From contig NC_045438.1 of NCBI RefSeq assembly GCF_002776525.5, positions 152,257,947 through 152,321,946 of the forward strand: DNA of 64,000 bases, read 5' to 3'. This stretch comes from Piliocolobus tephrosceles. Taxonomy: Eukaryota; Chordata; Mammalia; Primates; Cercopithecidae. The translations under genes were made by a program, and so were the position numbers. Under the pieces are notes generated by a model. That model saw nothing but the letters and a program-made list of their open reading frames with translations, ran no database searches and was not told where the DNA came from. How positions within the stretch are numbered: position 1 is the stretch's first letter; the number at the start of each line of letters is the position of its first letter. Shown in pieces: positions 19,995 through 31,425 of this stretch.

Positions 19995-20577
19995 TTATTA
20001 TAAGTTATAAAGAGGTTGTCTCTTTGAAAAGCAGGGCACAGTAGAAACCAAATACTGAAGTATTCTGAACTGCCCAAGCAGCAGATTCTTCCCCCCAGTA
20101 CCAGAAGGCACAAACCCAAATCAAATCTGGTCTCCTGGCTCTTTGCATAACTCTGTGAGTACCTGAATTATGAGTTTCTCCAGACTTTCAAAACCAAGAA
20201 CTTAGTTTCTTTTCTGTGTTCTCCTTCTTGCCCCTGCTGGGCTGTGGTTGTTAAATAAGGCTGCAAGAAAAACAGCCCCTAACTCAGACAGCTAAATAGC
20301 CACATAGCATCTGGCTTCTGCAGACATTTAATGAGCCTATGATGTTCCCCCCTCCTGTGTAACTGAATGAAGATCTCACTGCTCAGTTCATGCTGGTTTA
20401 CCTGCAGAATGTGCAAAGCAGGAGGTTGCTACTCTTTCTTTTCTCTCCTTGGCCCACTGATCCTTTGCCCATTTCCTTAATAAGCTGCCTTTATCTTTGC
20501 CTCTATTGATTCATGAACTCTTTTTATCCCTACCTATTACTCCTTTACGACTAAAAATAGTCGTAAAGTCGTACGAT
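19995..20577. other. Unique sequence
   Basis: No repeat recognised. A short direct/inverted motif 'cgactaaaaatagtcg' lies at 20549-20564, just before the next Alu fragment. Confidence 0.45.
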
Positions 20578-20728
20578 GCGGTGTTGTGCGCCTGTAATCC
20601 CAGCTACTCGGGAGGCCGAGGCAGGAGAATCGCTTGGACCCGGGAGGTGGAGGTTGCAGTGGGCCAAGGTTGCACCACTGTACTCCAGCTTGGGCAGCAG
20701 AGTGAAACTCCATCACCCACAACAAAGT
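20578..20728 (+). repeat. Alu right-half fragment
   Basis: Begins at 'gcggtgttgtgcgcctgtaatcccagc' and ends at a C/A-rich remnant of the tail. Only the second monomer is present. Confidence 0.85.
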
Positions 20729-21040
20729 AGACAAGAAACAGTCCTGAGTAGTGTGAAACTCAAGTTTCTCATTCTTCAGCAGAACTGAATTCCATTTCAC
20801 GCACTTCCATGCTTATCAGGAGCGGGCAGGAAAAATGCATGAGTCAGCTGACTTATACCAGTTGGTTTTGGCATAAGTCATCCTTTCCTGCCCACTTCTG
20901 TTAAGCTTGGAGGAAAATAGACAATAGGGTTGAGAGGATTTCAGAGTCACTGTCAGTGTTTTCTGGACAATTTACGACTTTGAAGACAGTCGTGGCCAGC
21001 AGAAAAGAAAAGCATTTTTGGCATAGATATTTACTCACAG
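20729..21040. other. Unique sequence with AP-1 motifs
   Basis: No repeat recognised. It holds the motif cluster at 20840-20880, listed separately. Confidence 0.45.
20840..20880. promoter_or_regulatory. AP-1/E-box motif cluster
   Basis: TGAGTCA (20840-20846), CAGCTG (20845-20850) and TGACTTA (20849-20855) interlock around the perfect 12-bp palindrome AGTCAGCTGACT. TAAGTCA follows at 20874-20880. TGAGTCA is the canonical AP-1 site and CAGCTG an E-box. A regulatory role is inference only. Confidence 0.35.
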
Positions 21041-21252
21041 GTCAGTGTTTTTCAACTCTTTATTGCTCCTCCAGGGACCATTTAGTAGTCTAGAGACATT
21101 TGCCGTTGTCACGACTGGAGAGGGGATGGGGGGCGATATTGGCTTCCGGTAGATAGAAGCCATGGATGCTGCTGAACAGTCCACAGTGCACAGCACAGCC
21201 CCACAACCAAGAATTACATAACCCAGACGTCAGTACTGCCAAGGTTGAGAAA
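21041..21252 (-). mobile_element. hAT-Charlie non-autonomous DNA transposon (MER5/MER20-like)
   Basis: The ends CAGTGTTTTTCAACTC and GGTTGAGAAATCC form the expected inverted termini. The interior has the typical 'gatgctgctgaacagtccacagtgcac' and 'gacatttgccgttgtcac' words in antisense. The exact family is uncertain. Confidence 0.7.
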
Positions 21253-21391
21253 TCCTACCTTAGACAGATCTTCAAATTTTTGGTTCAAGTATTCCTTCAA
21301 AATGTTATAAAACTATTTATTCTTCTACATACTTTCAATCGACATCTCAACATTTTTAATCATGTTTATTAATTTTAAAAGACATAATTTC

Positions 21392-21690
21392 GGCTGGGCG
21401 CAGTGGCTCACACCTGTAATCCAAGCACTTTGGGAGGCCAAGTCGGGTGGATCACGAGGTCACGAGATAGAGACCATCCTGGCCAACATGGTGAAACCCC
21501 ATCTCTACTTAAAAAAAAAAAAATTAGCTGGGCGTGGTGGCGGGCGTCTATAGTCCCAGCTACTCGGGAGGCTAAGGCAGGATAATTGCTTAAATGCGGG
21601 AAGGGGAGGTTGCAGTGACCCGAGATCACGTCACTGCACTCCAGCCTAGTGACAGAGCAAGACTCTGTCAAAAAAATAAAAATAAAAAGA
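21392..21690 (+). repeat. Full-length Alu
   Basis: 'ggctgggcgcagtggctcac' to an (AAAAAT)n-like tail. Confidence 0.93.
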
Positions 21691-22032
21691 ACAACCGTGT
21701 AACCTCTAGCTGATTTCAAGTCAAATTGTTTTGAAAACTAATATCATGACTCCTTGGGGTCCATCCCCATTTGCTTAATACGTGAAAAAATTCTACTTTT
21801 AGAGTTGAAGTATTGTATTGTTCATTTTTGTCCTTGAACTTCTATTTTCATATCCTGAAACCAGCTTTGCAAAAATTATAACAGACAATTATGACAGTGA
21901 AAGAGGTCTGACCTGACTGACTCCATGTTGCTTCTAACCTCCAAGCTGTCCTTGTTCATTCCTGGGCAGAGGATGAACTAACTTTGGGAGGAGCTTAGCT
22001 TATAGTTTAACTTTGAAACAAAGATGATAACA
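21691..22032. other. Unique sequence
   Basis: Nothing recognised. One half of the following Alu's target duplication (AACAAAGATGATAA) lies at its end. Confidence 0.45.
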
Positions 22033-22320
22033 GGCTGGGCATGGTGGCTCAGGCTTGTAATCTCAGCACTGTGTGAGGCCGAAGTGGATGGAGCACTTGA
22101 GGTCATGAGTTCAAGAGTAGCCTGGCCAATATGGTGAAACACCGTCTTTACTAAAAACACAAAAATTAGCCAGGCGTGGTGGCAGGTGACTGTAATCCCA
22201 GCTACTCAGGAGTCTAAGGGAGGAGAATCACTGGAACCTGGGAGGTGGAGGTTGCAGTGAGCTGCACTCCAGCCTGGGCGACAGAGTGACTCTGTCTCAA
22301 AAAAACAAAAACAAAAAACA
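22033..22320 (+). repeat. Full-length Alu
   Basis: 'ggctgggcatggtggctc' to an A/C tail. The near-repeat AACAAAGAT(G)ATAA flanks it. Confidence 0.92.
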
Positions 22321-22651
22321 AAGATAATGGCAGCCATATCCAGAAACAAACTGCCTTCCCACCCAGATCGATAAAGTGCCTTATAATAATAAAACTCCAG
22401 TAATATTAAAACTCCAATCCCCCATTCAGCTGCTCTGCATGGATTGGACTCTTCATTGCAATTCCTCTGCCTTGATGGATCGGCTCTATCTGGACAGCAG
22501 GCAAAATGAACCCATCGGGTGCTTACAATCCCCCTCAGGAATTTATCCTGGGGTGGTTCACTTCCAGCTTTACGAAATAAATTACACTGGAATAAGAGGC
22601 TTTTCCTGATCATCCTATCACACTTCTCTGCCATAAAAATCCTATAAAATT
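22321..22651. other. Unique sequence
   Basis: No repeat is recognised with confidence. The open frame at 22376-22609 lies here, but I see no domain or exon boundaries. Confidence 0.4.
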
Positions 22652-22948
22652 GGCCGGGTGCCATGGCTCATGCCTGCAATCCCAGCACTTTGGGAGACTG
22701 AGGCAGGTGGATCATCCGAGGTTAGGAGTTTGAGATCAGCCTGACCAATATGGTAAAACCCCGTCTCTACTAAAAATACAAAATAATTAGCTGGGCATGG
22801 TGGTGGGTGCCTGTAATCCCAGCTACTTGGGAGGCTGAGGCAGGAGAATTGTCTGAACCCAGGAGGTGGAGGTTGCAGGAAACCAAGATTGTGCCACTGC
22901 ACTTCAGCTTGGGCAACAGAGAGACTCCATCACAAAAAAAAAAAAAAG
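22652..22948 (+). repeat. Full-length Alu
   Basis: 'ggccgggtgccatggctcatg' to a 14-base A-run. AATCCTATAAAAT and AATCCTATAAAT flank it. Confidence 0.93.
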
Positions 22949-23543
22949 AATCCTATAAATTGAAATTAATGTTTCATTATTTCCTGTGACTATAATGATC
23001 TAATTGTTAAAACTTTTTTTGCGGGGGGTCGATTATAGTTGCAACTTTAATTAGACACAACTGATCAAAACGACTTAAGTAAATTACAGATATACATAAT
23101 TATTAAACATCAGAAGTAAAATTTATTTAAGTGACACCTTTTATTGGGTGCATCTTGGGCTGGATTACACTCAGGTGCTTGATGCAGAACAAGCGCATTT
23201 CTTGCTCACACTACTGTTCCACCTAGCAAGATGATTTGCTCATCAGGGTTACTCTGGGACCCAGGCTTCTGCAGGCTTCCTCTCCACGTTTGTACCCATG
23301 ATCACTGAGGCAGGAGAAAGGGAATGTAGCTGCCTGGAAATGATATATGTCACCTCCATTTGTATCTCATTAGCCCATGCCAGCCCCAGGGCCAAATCTA
23401 ACTTCGAAGAGAGTTGGGGAAGTGCAAACCTTCCAGATGGTCAAAAGGGAAGAACTGGAATTCAGGTGAAGCCCTGCATAGATACCTGGGGCTTCCCTCC
23501 CACTTCCCTTCTAATTCATGTATTCATGAATGAATATTTATAC
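22949..23543. other. Unique sequence
   Basis: Repeat-free to the eye. A T-run followed by GCGGGGGG lies near 23015-23028. Confidence 0.45.
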
Positions 23544-23836
23544 TTTTTGAGGCAGGGTCTCACTCTGTTGTTCTGACTGGAGTGCAGTGGCACAATCACA
23601 GTGCACTGGAGCCTCAACTGAACCCCCAGCTCAAGTCCTCCTCCCTTCTCAGTCCCTTGAGTAGCTGGGACTACAGACGCTCGCCACCACGCCTGGCTAA
23701 TTTTTGTATATTTTTTCGTGGAGATGGTGTTTTGCCACGTTGCCCAGGCTGGTTTTGAACTCCTGGGCTCAAGTGATCTGCCTGCCTCAGCCTCCCAAAG
23801 TGCTGGGATTATAGGTGTGAACCACTGCACCCCACC
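23544..23836 (-). repeat. Old Alu
   Basis: 'ttttgaggcagggtctcactctg' to 'ccactgcaccccacc'. It is flanked by TGAATGAATATT and TGAATGAGTATT. Confidence 0.9.
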
Positions 23837-23961
23837 TGAATGAGTATTATTTATTGCTAGGATGAGACAGAGTTCAGATGTGATTTTATTCCTATTATTG
23901 TGTTTGTCTTTATAGATAGAAGTTACGAGAAATTTTGGTCACGAAGAGATATGTCACTAAA

Positions 23962-24260
23962 GGGCCAGGCACGGTGGCTCATGAGTAATCCCAGAACTTT
24001 GGAAGACCAAGTGCTGGAAGATCGCTGGAGCTCAGGAGTTTGAGGCTAGCTTGGGCAACATAACAAGAACCCATATCTACAAAAAAATTTAAAAATTAGC
24101 CAGGTGTGGTTGTGTGCAACTGTAGCCCCAGCTACCTAGGAGGCTAAGGCTGAAGGATCTATCCCTTGAATCCAGAAGTCCAAGGCTGCCGGGAACTATG
24201 ATTGTGCCACTGCACTCTAGCCTGGACAACAAAGTGAGACCCTGTCTCTAAACAAACAAA
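23962..24260 (+). repeat. Old Alu
   Basis: 'gggccaggcacggtggctcatg' to an (AAAC)n tail. It is diverged (AluJ-like). Confidence 0.9.
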
Positions 24261-24708
24261 CCCCAGAGAGATGTTCCTCAATTCTTTGAATTCTTTCTGA
24301 ATTATATATTAAGCGTCTAATGGTGATCCGTCTATAACAAGCATTAATTTACAATGATCTGCCAGCTAACACCTTGATCATGTCCTTCTTTTGCATCGAA
24401 AGTAACAATTTAGAAATCCAAGTTACTAAATGATTTGTACCCAGTGGTAAGAAGCATCCCCTTTCCCGATACCCACATGAATATTTCAAAGAACATCCAG
24501 AGATTCTAGATGCCAGGGCAATGCAACACCAGGAAGATAGGTTGGGCATGAGGGATACCTTTCTTTTGGGAAGTTGGGAATCTTATTTGTGCACTGATAA
24601 GAGGGCACGGATGAAAAAGAAATGGACTTTCCATCGCTGGTATTCTCAGGTCAGTTTCAGAAAAGAGAGTGGATGCAAGTTGAGGATATTGATGGAAATG
24701 GATTCCAT

Positions 24709-24711
<3 letters not shown>
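24261..24711. other. Unique sequence
   Basis: Nothing recognised. The apparent reading frame at 24521 only runs into the following microsatellite. Confidence 0.45.
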
Positions 24712-24755
<44 letters not shown>

Positions 24756-24769
24756 TTNNNNNNNNNNAT

Positions 24770-24812
<43 letters not shown>

Positions 24813-24813
24813 T
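24712..24813. repeat. (TTTA)n microsatellite with a 10-base assembly gap
   Basis: At least 90 bp of TTTA units. Ten N at 24758-24767 show the array was not fully resolved, so its true length is unknown. It is the grown tail of the adjacent Alu. Confidence 0.95.
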
Positions 24814-25088
24814 TGAGATGGAATCTTGCTTTGTCACCCAGGCTGGAGTGCAGTGGCGTGATACTGGCTCACTGCTGCTGGGTTCAAGCGATTCTTGTGC
24901 CTCAGCCTCTGGAGTATCTGGGATTACAGGCACATGACACCACGCCTGACTAATTTTTTTGTATTTTTAGTAGAGACGGGTTTTCACCATGTTGCCCAGG
25001 CTGGCCTCAAACTCCTGACCTCAGGTGATCCACCTGCCTTGGCCTCCCAAAGTGCTGGGATTACAGGCGTGAGCCACTGCGCCCGCTC
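24814..25088 (-). repeat. Alu
   Basis: 'gagatggaatcttgctttgtc' to 'ccactgcgcccgct'. A small deletion (ctcactgctgctgggttc) lies in the right monomer. Confidence 0.92.
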
Positions 25089-25498
25089 ATGGATTCCCTT
25101 TTAAAACAATCTGTGCCTGTGTATCCCTTGGAATGCCTTTATATAGTCCAGGCGTGCATACACCCCATTGTGAAGACTGCAGTATTAAAATTTACTACCT
25201 GAGCCCATGAGAGGACAGATTTCAGAAATTTGTCTCTCATGGTTCTGGAGAGTAGGAAGTCTGAGATAAAGGATCCAGCTGATTTGATTTCTGGAGAGGG
25301 CTCTCTTCTTGAATTCCAGACAGACGCCTTCTTGCTGTGTCCTCACAGAGTAGGGAGAGACAGAGGAAGAGAGAGTGAGAGAGAGAAACAGAGAGAGATA
25401 TAAAGAGATAGATAGAGGGAGTTAGAGAGAGAGAGAGAAGTAGACAGAGAGAGAGAGAGAGAGAGCATGCTAGCGCTCTGGTGTCTCTTCTTAAAAGG
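25089..25498. other. Unique sequence with a GA-rich tract
   Basis: Mostly unique. The GA-rich microsatellite at 25345-25466 is listed separately. Confidence 0.45.
25345..25466. repeat. (GA)n-rich purine tract
   Basis: Imperfect GAGA runs broken by GATA-type units, about 120 bp, all purine on the + strand apart from scattered pyrimidines. Confidence 0.85.
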
Positions 25499-25866
25499 GC
25501 TAGGAGGGCATGGTGGCTCACACCTGTAATCCCAGCACTTTCAGAGGCCAAGGAGGGCAGATCACTTGAGGTTAAGAGTTTGAGACCAGCCTAGCCAACA
25601 TGGTGAAACCCCATCTCTACTAAAAATACAAAAATTAGCTGGGCGTGGTGGCACATGTCTGTAATGCCAGCTATTTGCAAGGCTGAGGCAGGAGGATCAC
25701 TTGAGCCTGTGAGGTGGAGGTTGCAGTGAGCTGAGATCACGCCACTGCTCTCCAGCCTGGGCAACAGAGCAAGACTCCGTCTCAAAAAAAAAAAAAAAAA
25801 AAGAAAAAGAAAAAGAAAAACAAACAACAACAACAACAAAACAAAACAAAACAAAAAAAAAAAAAC
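25499..25866 (+). repeat. Full-length Alu with complex A-rich tail
   Basis: 'ggctaggagggcatggtggctcac', then an A-run from about 25784 grading into (AAAAAG), (CAA) and (AAAAC) units to about 25866. Confidence 0.93.
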
Positions 25867-25905
25867 GAAAAAACGAGAAGATTAAAAAAGATAATGGATG
25901 TATAT

Positions 25906-26382
25906 CAGGGTCCCCAATCCCCGGGCTGTGGACTGGTACCTGTCCATGGCCTGTTAGGAGCTGGGCCACATAGCAGGAAGTAAGCAGACGAAGGAGCGTT
26001 ACCGCCTGAGTCCCGCCTTTCGTCAGGTCAGTGGCAGCATTAGATTCTCATAGGAGCACAAGCCCTATTGTGAACTGTGCACGTGAGGGATCTAGGTTTT
26101 GTGCTCCTTATAAGAATCTAATGCCTTATGATCTGTCACTCTCTCCCATCACCCCCAGATGGGACCATCTAGTTGCAGGGGAACAAGCTCAGGGCTCCCA
26201 CAGATTCTACATTATGATGAGTTGTATAATTATCTCATATATTGCAATGCAATAATGATAGAAATAAAGCACGCAATAAATACAATGCTGTTGAATCATC
26301 CCCAAACCATCCCGTCCCTGTCCATGGAAAAGTCGTTTTCCGTGAAACTGGTCCCTGGTGCCAAAAAGGTTTGGGGCCACTA
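25906..26382 (-). mobile_element. MER1-type hAT-Charlie transposon
   Basis: About 477 bp. The left end CAGGGTCCCCAATCC and right end GGTTTGGGGCCACTA form terminal inverted repeats. The interior has two long inverted blocks around 'gcattagattctcataggagcac' and its partner 'gtgctccttataagaatctaatgcc'. These match the MER1A/B consensus I know. Flanking 8-mers ATGTATAT and ATGTCATA are only roughly alike. Confidence 0.85.
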
Positions 26383-27343
26383 ATGTCATAGTCTTTATGA
26401 CTATGCCCAACACAATAGCATTTAATAAATGGAAGCTGTAATATAATAATATATCATTATTAACATTATTTTTATGTGAAAATAAACTCAGATGTATGAA
26501 CAAGTATTGTGAAAATGCGCATACGTGTTAAAGATAAAACACGGACTTCATTCAGATTCCACTGTCCCCGTCTTGGGTTTCTTCCACTGAGACCCCTGGG
26601 AGAAGCAGCGTTTGCCATCCTTGGGGAAGCTCTAGTATAAGCCTTTTTCTTATGTTAAAATGCCAAAGCCTCTGTGAAAAGTAAGGATTTTTATTTAGTG
26701 TGTCTCTGATCTTTACCTGAGCTGAAATTTTGTTGAACGCAGAAGAGCGAACGCAAGCATGAAGGTTCTGTGAGCTGGAGCAGGGACTGGGGTGGCCCAC
26801 GGGTGGAGAAGGCAATTTGCAGCATGAAATAGAGAAACTCCAACACTTACACCCCACTTTCCCCATTTCTCAGTTTGACCAAAGGTCTTGTCTCTACCTC
26901 TGCGTTCTCTCACCTCTTTTGTTGCGTTAGTCAAACGCTGTGTCCTTTACATCCATGGCATTTCTTCCTCCCTTGTTGCCCTGGAAACGGCTTCTGTTAT
27001 CCAGACAGAGAGTTTTATTGATTTCTCTGCCTTCTTTCAACCCCTGCTTAAAAACAAGCACAATGTCATCAAATGAAATTCTTGTGTTTTAAGTAAAGTC
27101 TTCCTTGAAAAACTTGAACACTTACAAATAAGCATATTTACTTGTTTTCCCTTTAGTAATGAAACAACCTTATTTTTTTGTTGCACATTGCTTCCTCTAT
27201 CTATAACCAAATTTAAGACTGCCTTTACTTTTTTTGTAGCATCTAATTCTATATTTGATTGAATGTATTTGTTTAATACATTTATGTTAATGTTAAAACA
27301 CATTCTGGCATCTGTCCTGCCTCTGGTGGATAGTTTCATATAG
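26383..27343. other. Unique sequence
   Basis: No recognised repeat and no convincing exon, although several short open frames exist on both strands. Confidence 0.45.
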
Positions 27344-27510
27344 AGATTTTTTTTTTTTTTTGAGACAGGGTCTTGCTCTGTTGTCCAGGCTGGAGTGCAG
27401 TAGTGAAATCACAGCTCACTGCAGCCTTGAACTCCTGGGCTCAAGGGATCCTCCCAAGTTAGCCTCTTGAGTACCTGGAACTACAGATGCATGCCACCAT
27501 GCCCAGCGAA
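27344..27510 (-). repeat. Alu, partial, split from its remainder
   Basis: 'gagacagggtcttgctctgttg' to 'catgcccagcgaa', where a young Alu has inserted. The short remainder CCCAGCTAATTTTTT lies at 27829. Confidence 0.85.
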
Positions 27511-27828
27511 TTTTTTTTTTTTTTTTTTTTTTTTTTTGAGATGGAGTCTCGCTGTGTTGGCCCAGGCTGTAGTGCAGTGACGTGATCTCAGCTCACTGCA
27601 AGTTCCGCCTCCTGGGTTCACACCATTCTCCTGCCTCAGCCTCCTGAGTAGCTGGGAGTAGCTGGGACTACAGGTGCCCACCACCATGCCTGGCTAATTT
27701 TTTTATTTTTAGTAGAGATGGGGTTTCACTGTGTTAGCCAGGATGGTCTCGATCTCCTGACCTTATGATCCGCCCGCCTCGGTCTCCCAAAGTGCTGGGA
27801 TTACAGGCATGAGCTACTGCACCCAGCC
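27511..27828 (-). repeat. Young AluY inserted in an older Alu
   Basis: A 27-base T-run is followed by a near-consensus AluY to 'gcacccagcc'. It is flanked by CCCAGCGAATTTTT and CCCAGCTAATTTTT. A 9-base local duplication (agctgggagtagctggga) is visible. Confidence 0.92.
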
Positions 27829-28146
27829 CCCAGCTAATTTTTTAATTTTGGGGGGGTTGAAGGGAAAGGATCTTACTCCATTGCCCAGGTTGGAGTGCAG
27901 TGCACAATTACAGCTCACTACAACCTCAAACTTCCAGACTTAAATGATCCTCCTGCCTCAGCCTCCCTAGTAGCTGGGACTACAGGCATATGCCCCCTGC
28001 CTGGCAATTTTTTGTACTTTTTGTAGAGACAAGGTTTTGCCATGTAGCAACCCAGGTTGATCTTGAACTCCTGGGCTCAACCAATCCTCCCACTTCAGCA
28101 CCTCCCAAAGTGCTGGGATTACAGGCATGAGCCATCACAGGTGGCC
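27829..28146 (-). repeat. Old Alu
   Basis: After a short remnant of the previous Alu (to about 27857), a diverged Alu runs from 'aaggatcttactccattgcccagg' to 'ggtggcc'. Confidence 0.87.
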
Positions 28147-29011
28147 TGAGAGATTTAATGCAAAACCCTGACTACACACAGCGCTGCCGTATCAAAGAAG
28201 GAATTCCATGATTTAGGTGGTGCGTTACTCTTTTAAAGTAAATGTTTCACATAATGGAATTCTGGTACAGTGAAGCTTAACATTAGACCCAACATACAAT
28301 AGCCTGAGCTTTGAAATGTCTTAAAATAACTATATTTCACATTTAGAAGAATTCTCAGAGATCACTGACGCCTTCAGTTCTTAGGGATAATTAATTTAAT
28401 CAAGAGAGGAAACAATTTCAACAACCAAAATCTACTTCCTGTCTTGAAAAGGAAATAGCAAATTATTTCCTTAAAAAGAAAATAGCTAACACCTGATTGA
28501 TGGATAAAAGCTGATGTACACGTGTCTCTATTCCTAATATTAGTATTACTAAGTCTACCTGTACACTAAAGTTCTGGGATCTGTGAGTACCAGTGACAGT
28601 GCCCTGCCCTCCCTCTCTTGGAGATGCTCCCAACTTGTTCTCTTTAGTGCTTCTGTAATCAGGGGGAGGGGGTCAAATAAATTATTCTTCATGTCCCTAC
28701 CCCCCAGAGGGCGTGCACTTCCTCCCCTCTATTCAGGAAAGACACTCGTCCCCACGGCTGGGCTGGAGTGGTGAGCTGGTGTGTGGACACACATGGAAGC
28801 TTGTCCTTTTGAGGCTCTTCCTTCCCACTTCTCTCTGAGACCCTTACCTCTACCTATCCCGGCCCTTTCTCTCATTTGAGTAATTCACCTCTCTATCTCC
28901 TGTTTCTCCTTTCCCCAGCCCCAGTATTTCCTAGATTCATGGACAGCAAAAGCATGTTCCATGGGCTGATTCTCATCTTTCTCACCCTTAGTTTGATTAG
29001 TTCTTTGACTC
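28147..29011. other. Unique sequence
   Basis: About 0.86 kb without a recognised repeat. 28580-28900 is more GC- and pyrimidine-rich than its surroundings. No splice-bounded open frame is convincing. Confidence 0.45.
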
Positions 29012-29284
29012 TTTTTTTTTTAGACAGAGTCTCACTCTGTCACCCAGGCTGGAGTGCATCCAGTGGCACTATCTCGGCTCACTGCAACCTCCGCCTCCTG
29101 GGTTCAAGCGATTCTCATGCCCCAGCCTCCCAACAGGGGTGCGCCACAACGTCCAGCTAATTTTTTTGTAATTTTAGTAGAGATGGGGTTTGATGTATGG
29201 GCCAGGCGAATCTTGAACTCCTGGCCCAAGCAACCCACCAGCCTCGGCCTCCTAAAGTGCTGGGATTGAGCCACTGCGCCCGTT
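29012..29284 (-). repeat. Alu with small deletions
   Basis: 'tagacagagtctcactctg' to 'gagccactgcgcccg'. Several short gaps make it shorter than full length. Confidence 0.9.
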
Positions 29285-29424
29285 TTGAATCTTGGTTTTT
29301 ATTTAAGAATGGGCTAAGGGAGGGTACCCTGGGATTAATTAAGGAAATACACACACAATCCCCAAAAGATATTATTTCAAAATATAACTGTCCTAAAAGA
29401 GTTTTTATAAGTTAGATCATTTTA

Positions 29425-29728
29425 TTGTTTATTTATTTATTTATTTGAGACTAAGTCTTGCTCTGTTGCCAGGCTGGAGTGCAGTGGCACAATCTTGGCT
29501 CACTGTAACCCTCCGCCTCCCGGGTTCAAGCGATTCTCCTGCCTCAGCCTCCCGAGTAGCTGGGTCTACAGGTGCCAGCCACCACATCTGGCTAATTTTT
29601 GTATTTTTAGTAGAGATGGGGTTTCATCATGTTGGCCGGGCTGGTCTCAAAGTCCTGACCTCAGGTGATCTGCACATGTCAGCCTCCCAAAGTGCTAGGA
29701 TTATAGACATGAGCCACAGTGTCTGGCC
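29425..29728 (-). repeat. Full-length Alu
   Basis: A (TTTA)n tail, then body to 'gtgtctggcc'. TTAGATCATTTTA flanks both sides. Confidence 0.93.
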
Positions 29729-31014
29729 AAATTAGATCATTTTAGAGCTGCAAATGCTTAGAAATTATTAGTCCAGTTCTTTCATTTGTTAATGGGGAAA
29801 CTGAGGTCAGAGATGTTAAAGGACTTGCTTGAAGTCACCTAGTTAGTGGCAGAGGCCATGTCACAGAGTCCATATCTCCAAGCTTTCAGGCCAGTATTAT
29901 TTCCTGAGCATTGCACTGTCTCTTATGTCAGGACTCAATTATTACATTAAAAGTTCCCCATCATCTGTAATTTATACAGGCTGTTAGAACACTTGTAAAA
30001 ACTGTATCGTCTTGATACATATGTCAAAAGAACTTGAATAGTCTAAATCCAGCCTCACATTTCTCAAGGAATTCGGAAGGGAATATTTCTTGCTCATTCC
30101 AGATAGTTGGTTACTTGTCACCAAATTGAAGAAGTGGCTTAGAAGAGATGGTTGCTCTAGGTTACCGCGTAATAAAGCAATAAATCATTAACCAATCAAG
30201 TTATGTAGCTTCTGGCTGAAAAATTGCTACCAGAACTCAATTTTGGGGAGCAGACTGGCAGGAAATGTGAAGGATTCTTACCCATGGCACTCAATGAAAG
30301 TGGATATAGCCTCTCCATACTCATTATTTCTTCCTGGTTTTAGAGGTCAGCAGCCTATTTTAATTAACTCAAACCTTCATGTGTCACATCTTGTCTGGAC
30401 CTCAGCATTTCTGGAAGAAACAGAAAATAGGATTCAAATAGCCAGGCTTCCAGCAGGCCAGTCATTATCTTTGGAATTTGGTCCTCTGCTCTGGACTAAG
30501 GACGCTGTGGTGTAGTGTGCTGTATGTGCCACTAGAGGGCACTTTCCCCCTTGCTTTGGAATCTTAAGTTTTCCAGAAACTGGAGTTTGGAATCGTGTGT
30601 ATCTGTCCCTGTGTCCACATGTTAGTAAATTTTTGGTGACTACAATGAAATACTCTCCCTGTACAACAATGGCACTCTGCAATCCTTAACAGATGTGATT
30701 GCTGATGGGGATAGTTACAATTCATTCTAGTCAATTAAGAGGAAATTGATGAAGGTGTTACTGCCCAGGGGTGAGCAGAAAGCAGTCTAAATGTTTGGAC
30801 TGGAAAAGGACTAGGAAGAGCTAATACCGTATGCTTTGGTTGTCAGCCTTAGAAGACAGGCATTCCGAATAATAATATGATTTAACAAGACAAATAGGGC
30901 AGACACATAGGATAAGCCCCATCCGACACAGGTGTGTAACTAGCAGCCACCTGGTACATTCAGATTCTACAAAGGAAGAAAGGTAGACAAATACTGGGTT
31001 TAAAATATCTATCT
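29729..31014 (+). other. Mostly unique, with a MIR remnant at the start
   Basis: Bases about 29750-29890 read as MIR on the + strand (ggggaaactgaggtcagagatgttaaaggacttgcttgaagtcac). The rest, to 31014, is unique and includes the CTCF-like motif at 30529-30542. Confidence 0.55.
30529..30542 (+). promoter_or_regulatory. CTCF-like core motif
   Basis: CCACTAGAGGGCAC fits the CTCF core CCASYAGRKGGCR at every position and lies in unique DNA. Binding cannot be judged from sequence alone. Confidence 0.45.
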
Positions 31015-31328
31015 GGCCAGATGCAATAACTCAGACCAGTAATCCCAATGCTTTGGGAGGCCAAGGTGGGCAGATCACTTGAGCCCAGGAGTTCAAGACC
31101 AGCCTGGACAAAAATGGTGAGACTTCATCTCTACAAAAAGTTCAAAAATTAGCCACGTGTGGTGGCGCATGCCTGTAGTCTCCACTCTTTGGGAGGCCGA
31201 AGCAGGAGGATTGCTGGACTGTGGGAGGCGGAGGCTGCAGTGAGATGTGTTACACCACTGCACTCCAGCCTGAGTGACAAAGAGAGACCCTGTCTCACAA
31301 AAGAAAAGATAATTAAAAAGAAAAAAGC
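31015..31328 (+). repeat. Old Alu
   Basis: 'ggccagatgcaataactcag' to an A/G-rich tail. It is diverged, with a deletion in the right monomer. Confidence 0.88.
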
Positions 31329-31342
31329 TATGTATCCATCTG

Positions 31343-31392
<50 letters not shown>

Positions 31393-31425
31393 CATCCATC
31401 CATCCATTTGTCTATCTATATCTAT
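31329..31425. repeat. (TCTA)n microsatellite
   Basis: About 15 uninterrupted TCTA units, then (TCCA)4, and then imperfect TCTA. It adjoins the Alu tail. Confidence 0.95.

Noticed and set aside
22376..22609. 77-codon open frame on the + strand
   Set aside because: No signal peptide, domain or exon boundary is visible. The length is within chance.
24521..24937. Open frame crossing an N gap
   Set aside because: The frame reads TTTA repeats and Alu through unknown bases and has no meaning as a gene.
31329..31425. Coding Ser/Tyr/Leu/Ile repeat in the open frame 31159-31464
   Set aside because: It is only the translation of a TCTA microsatellite joined to an Alu.
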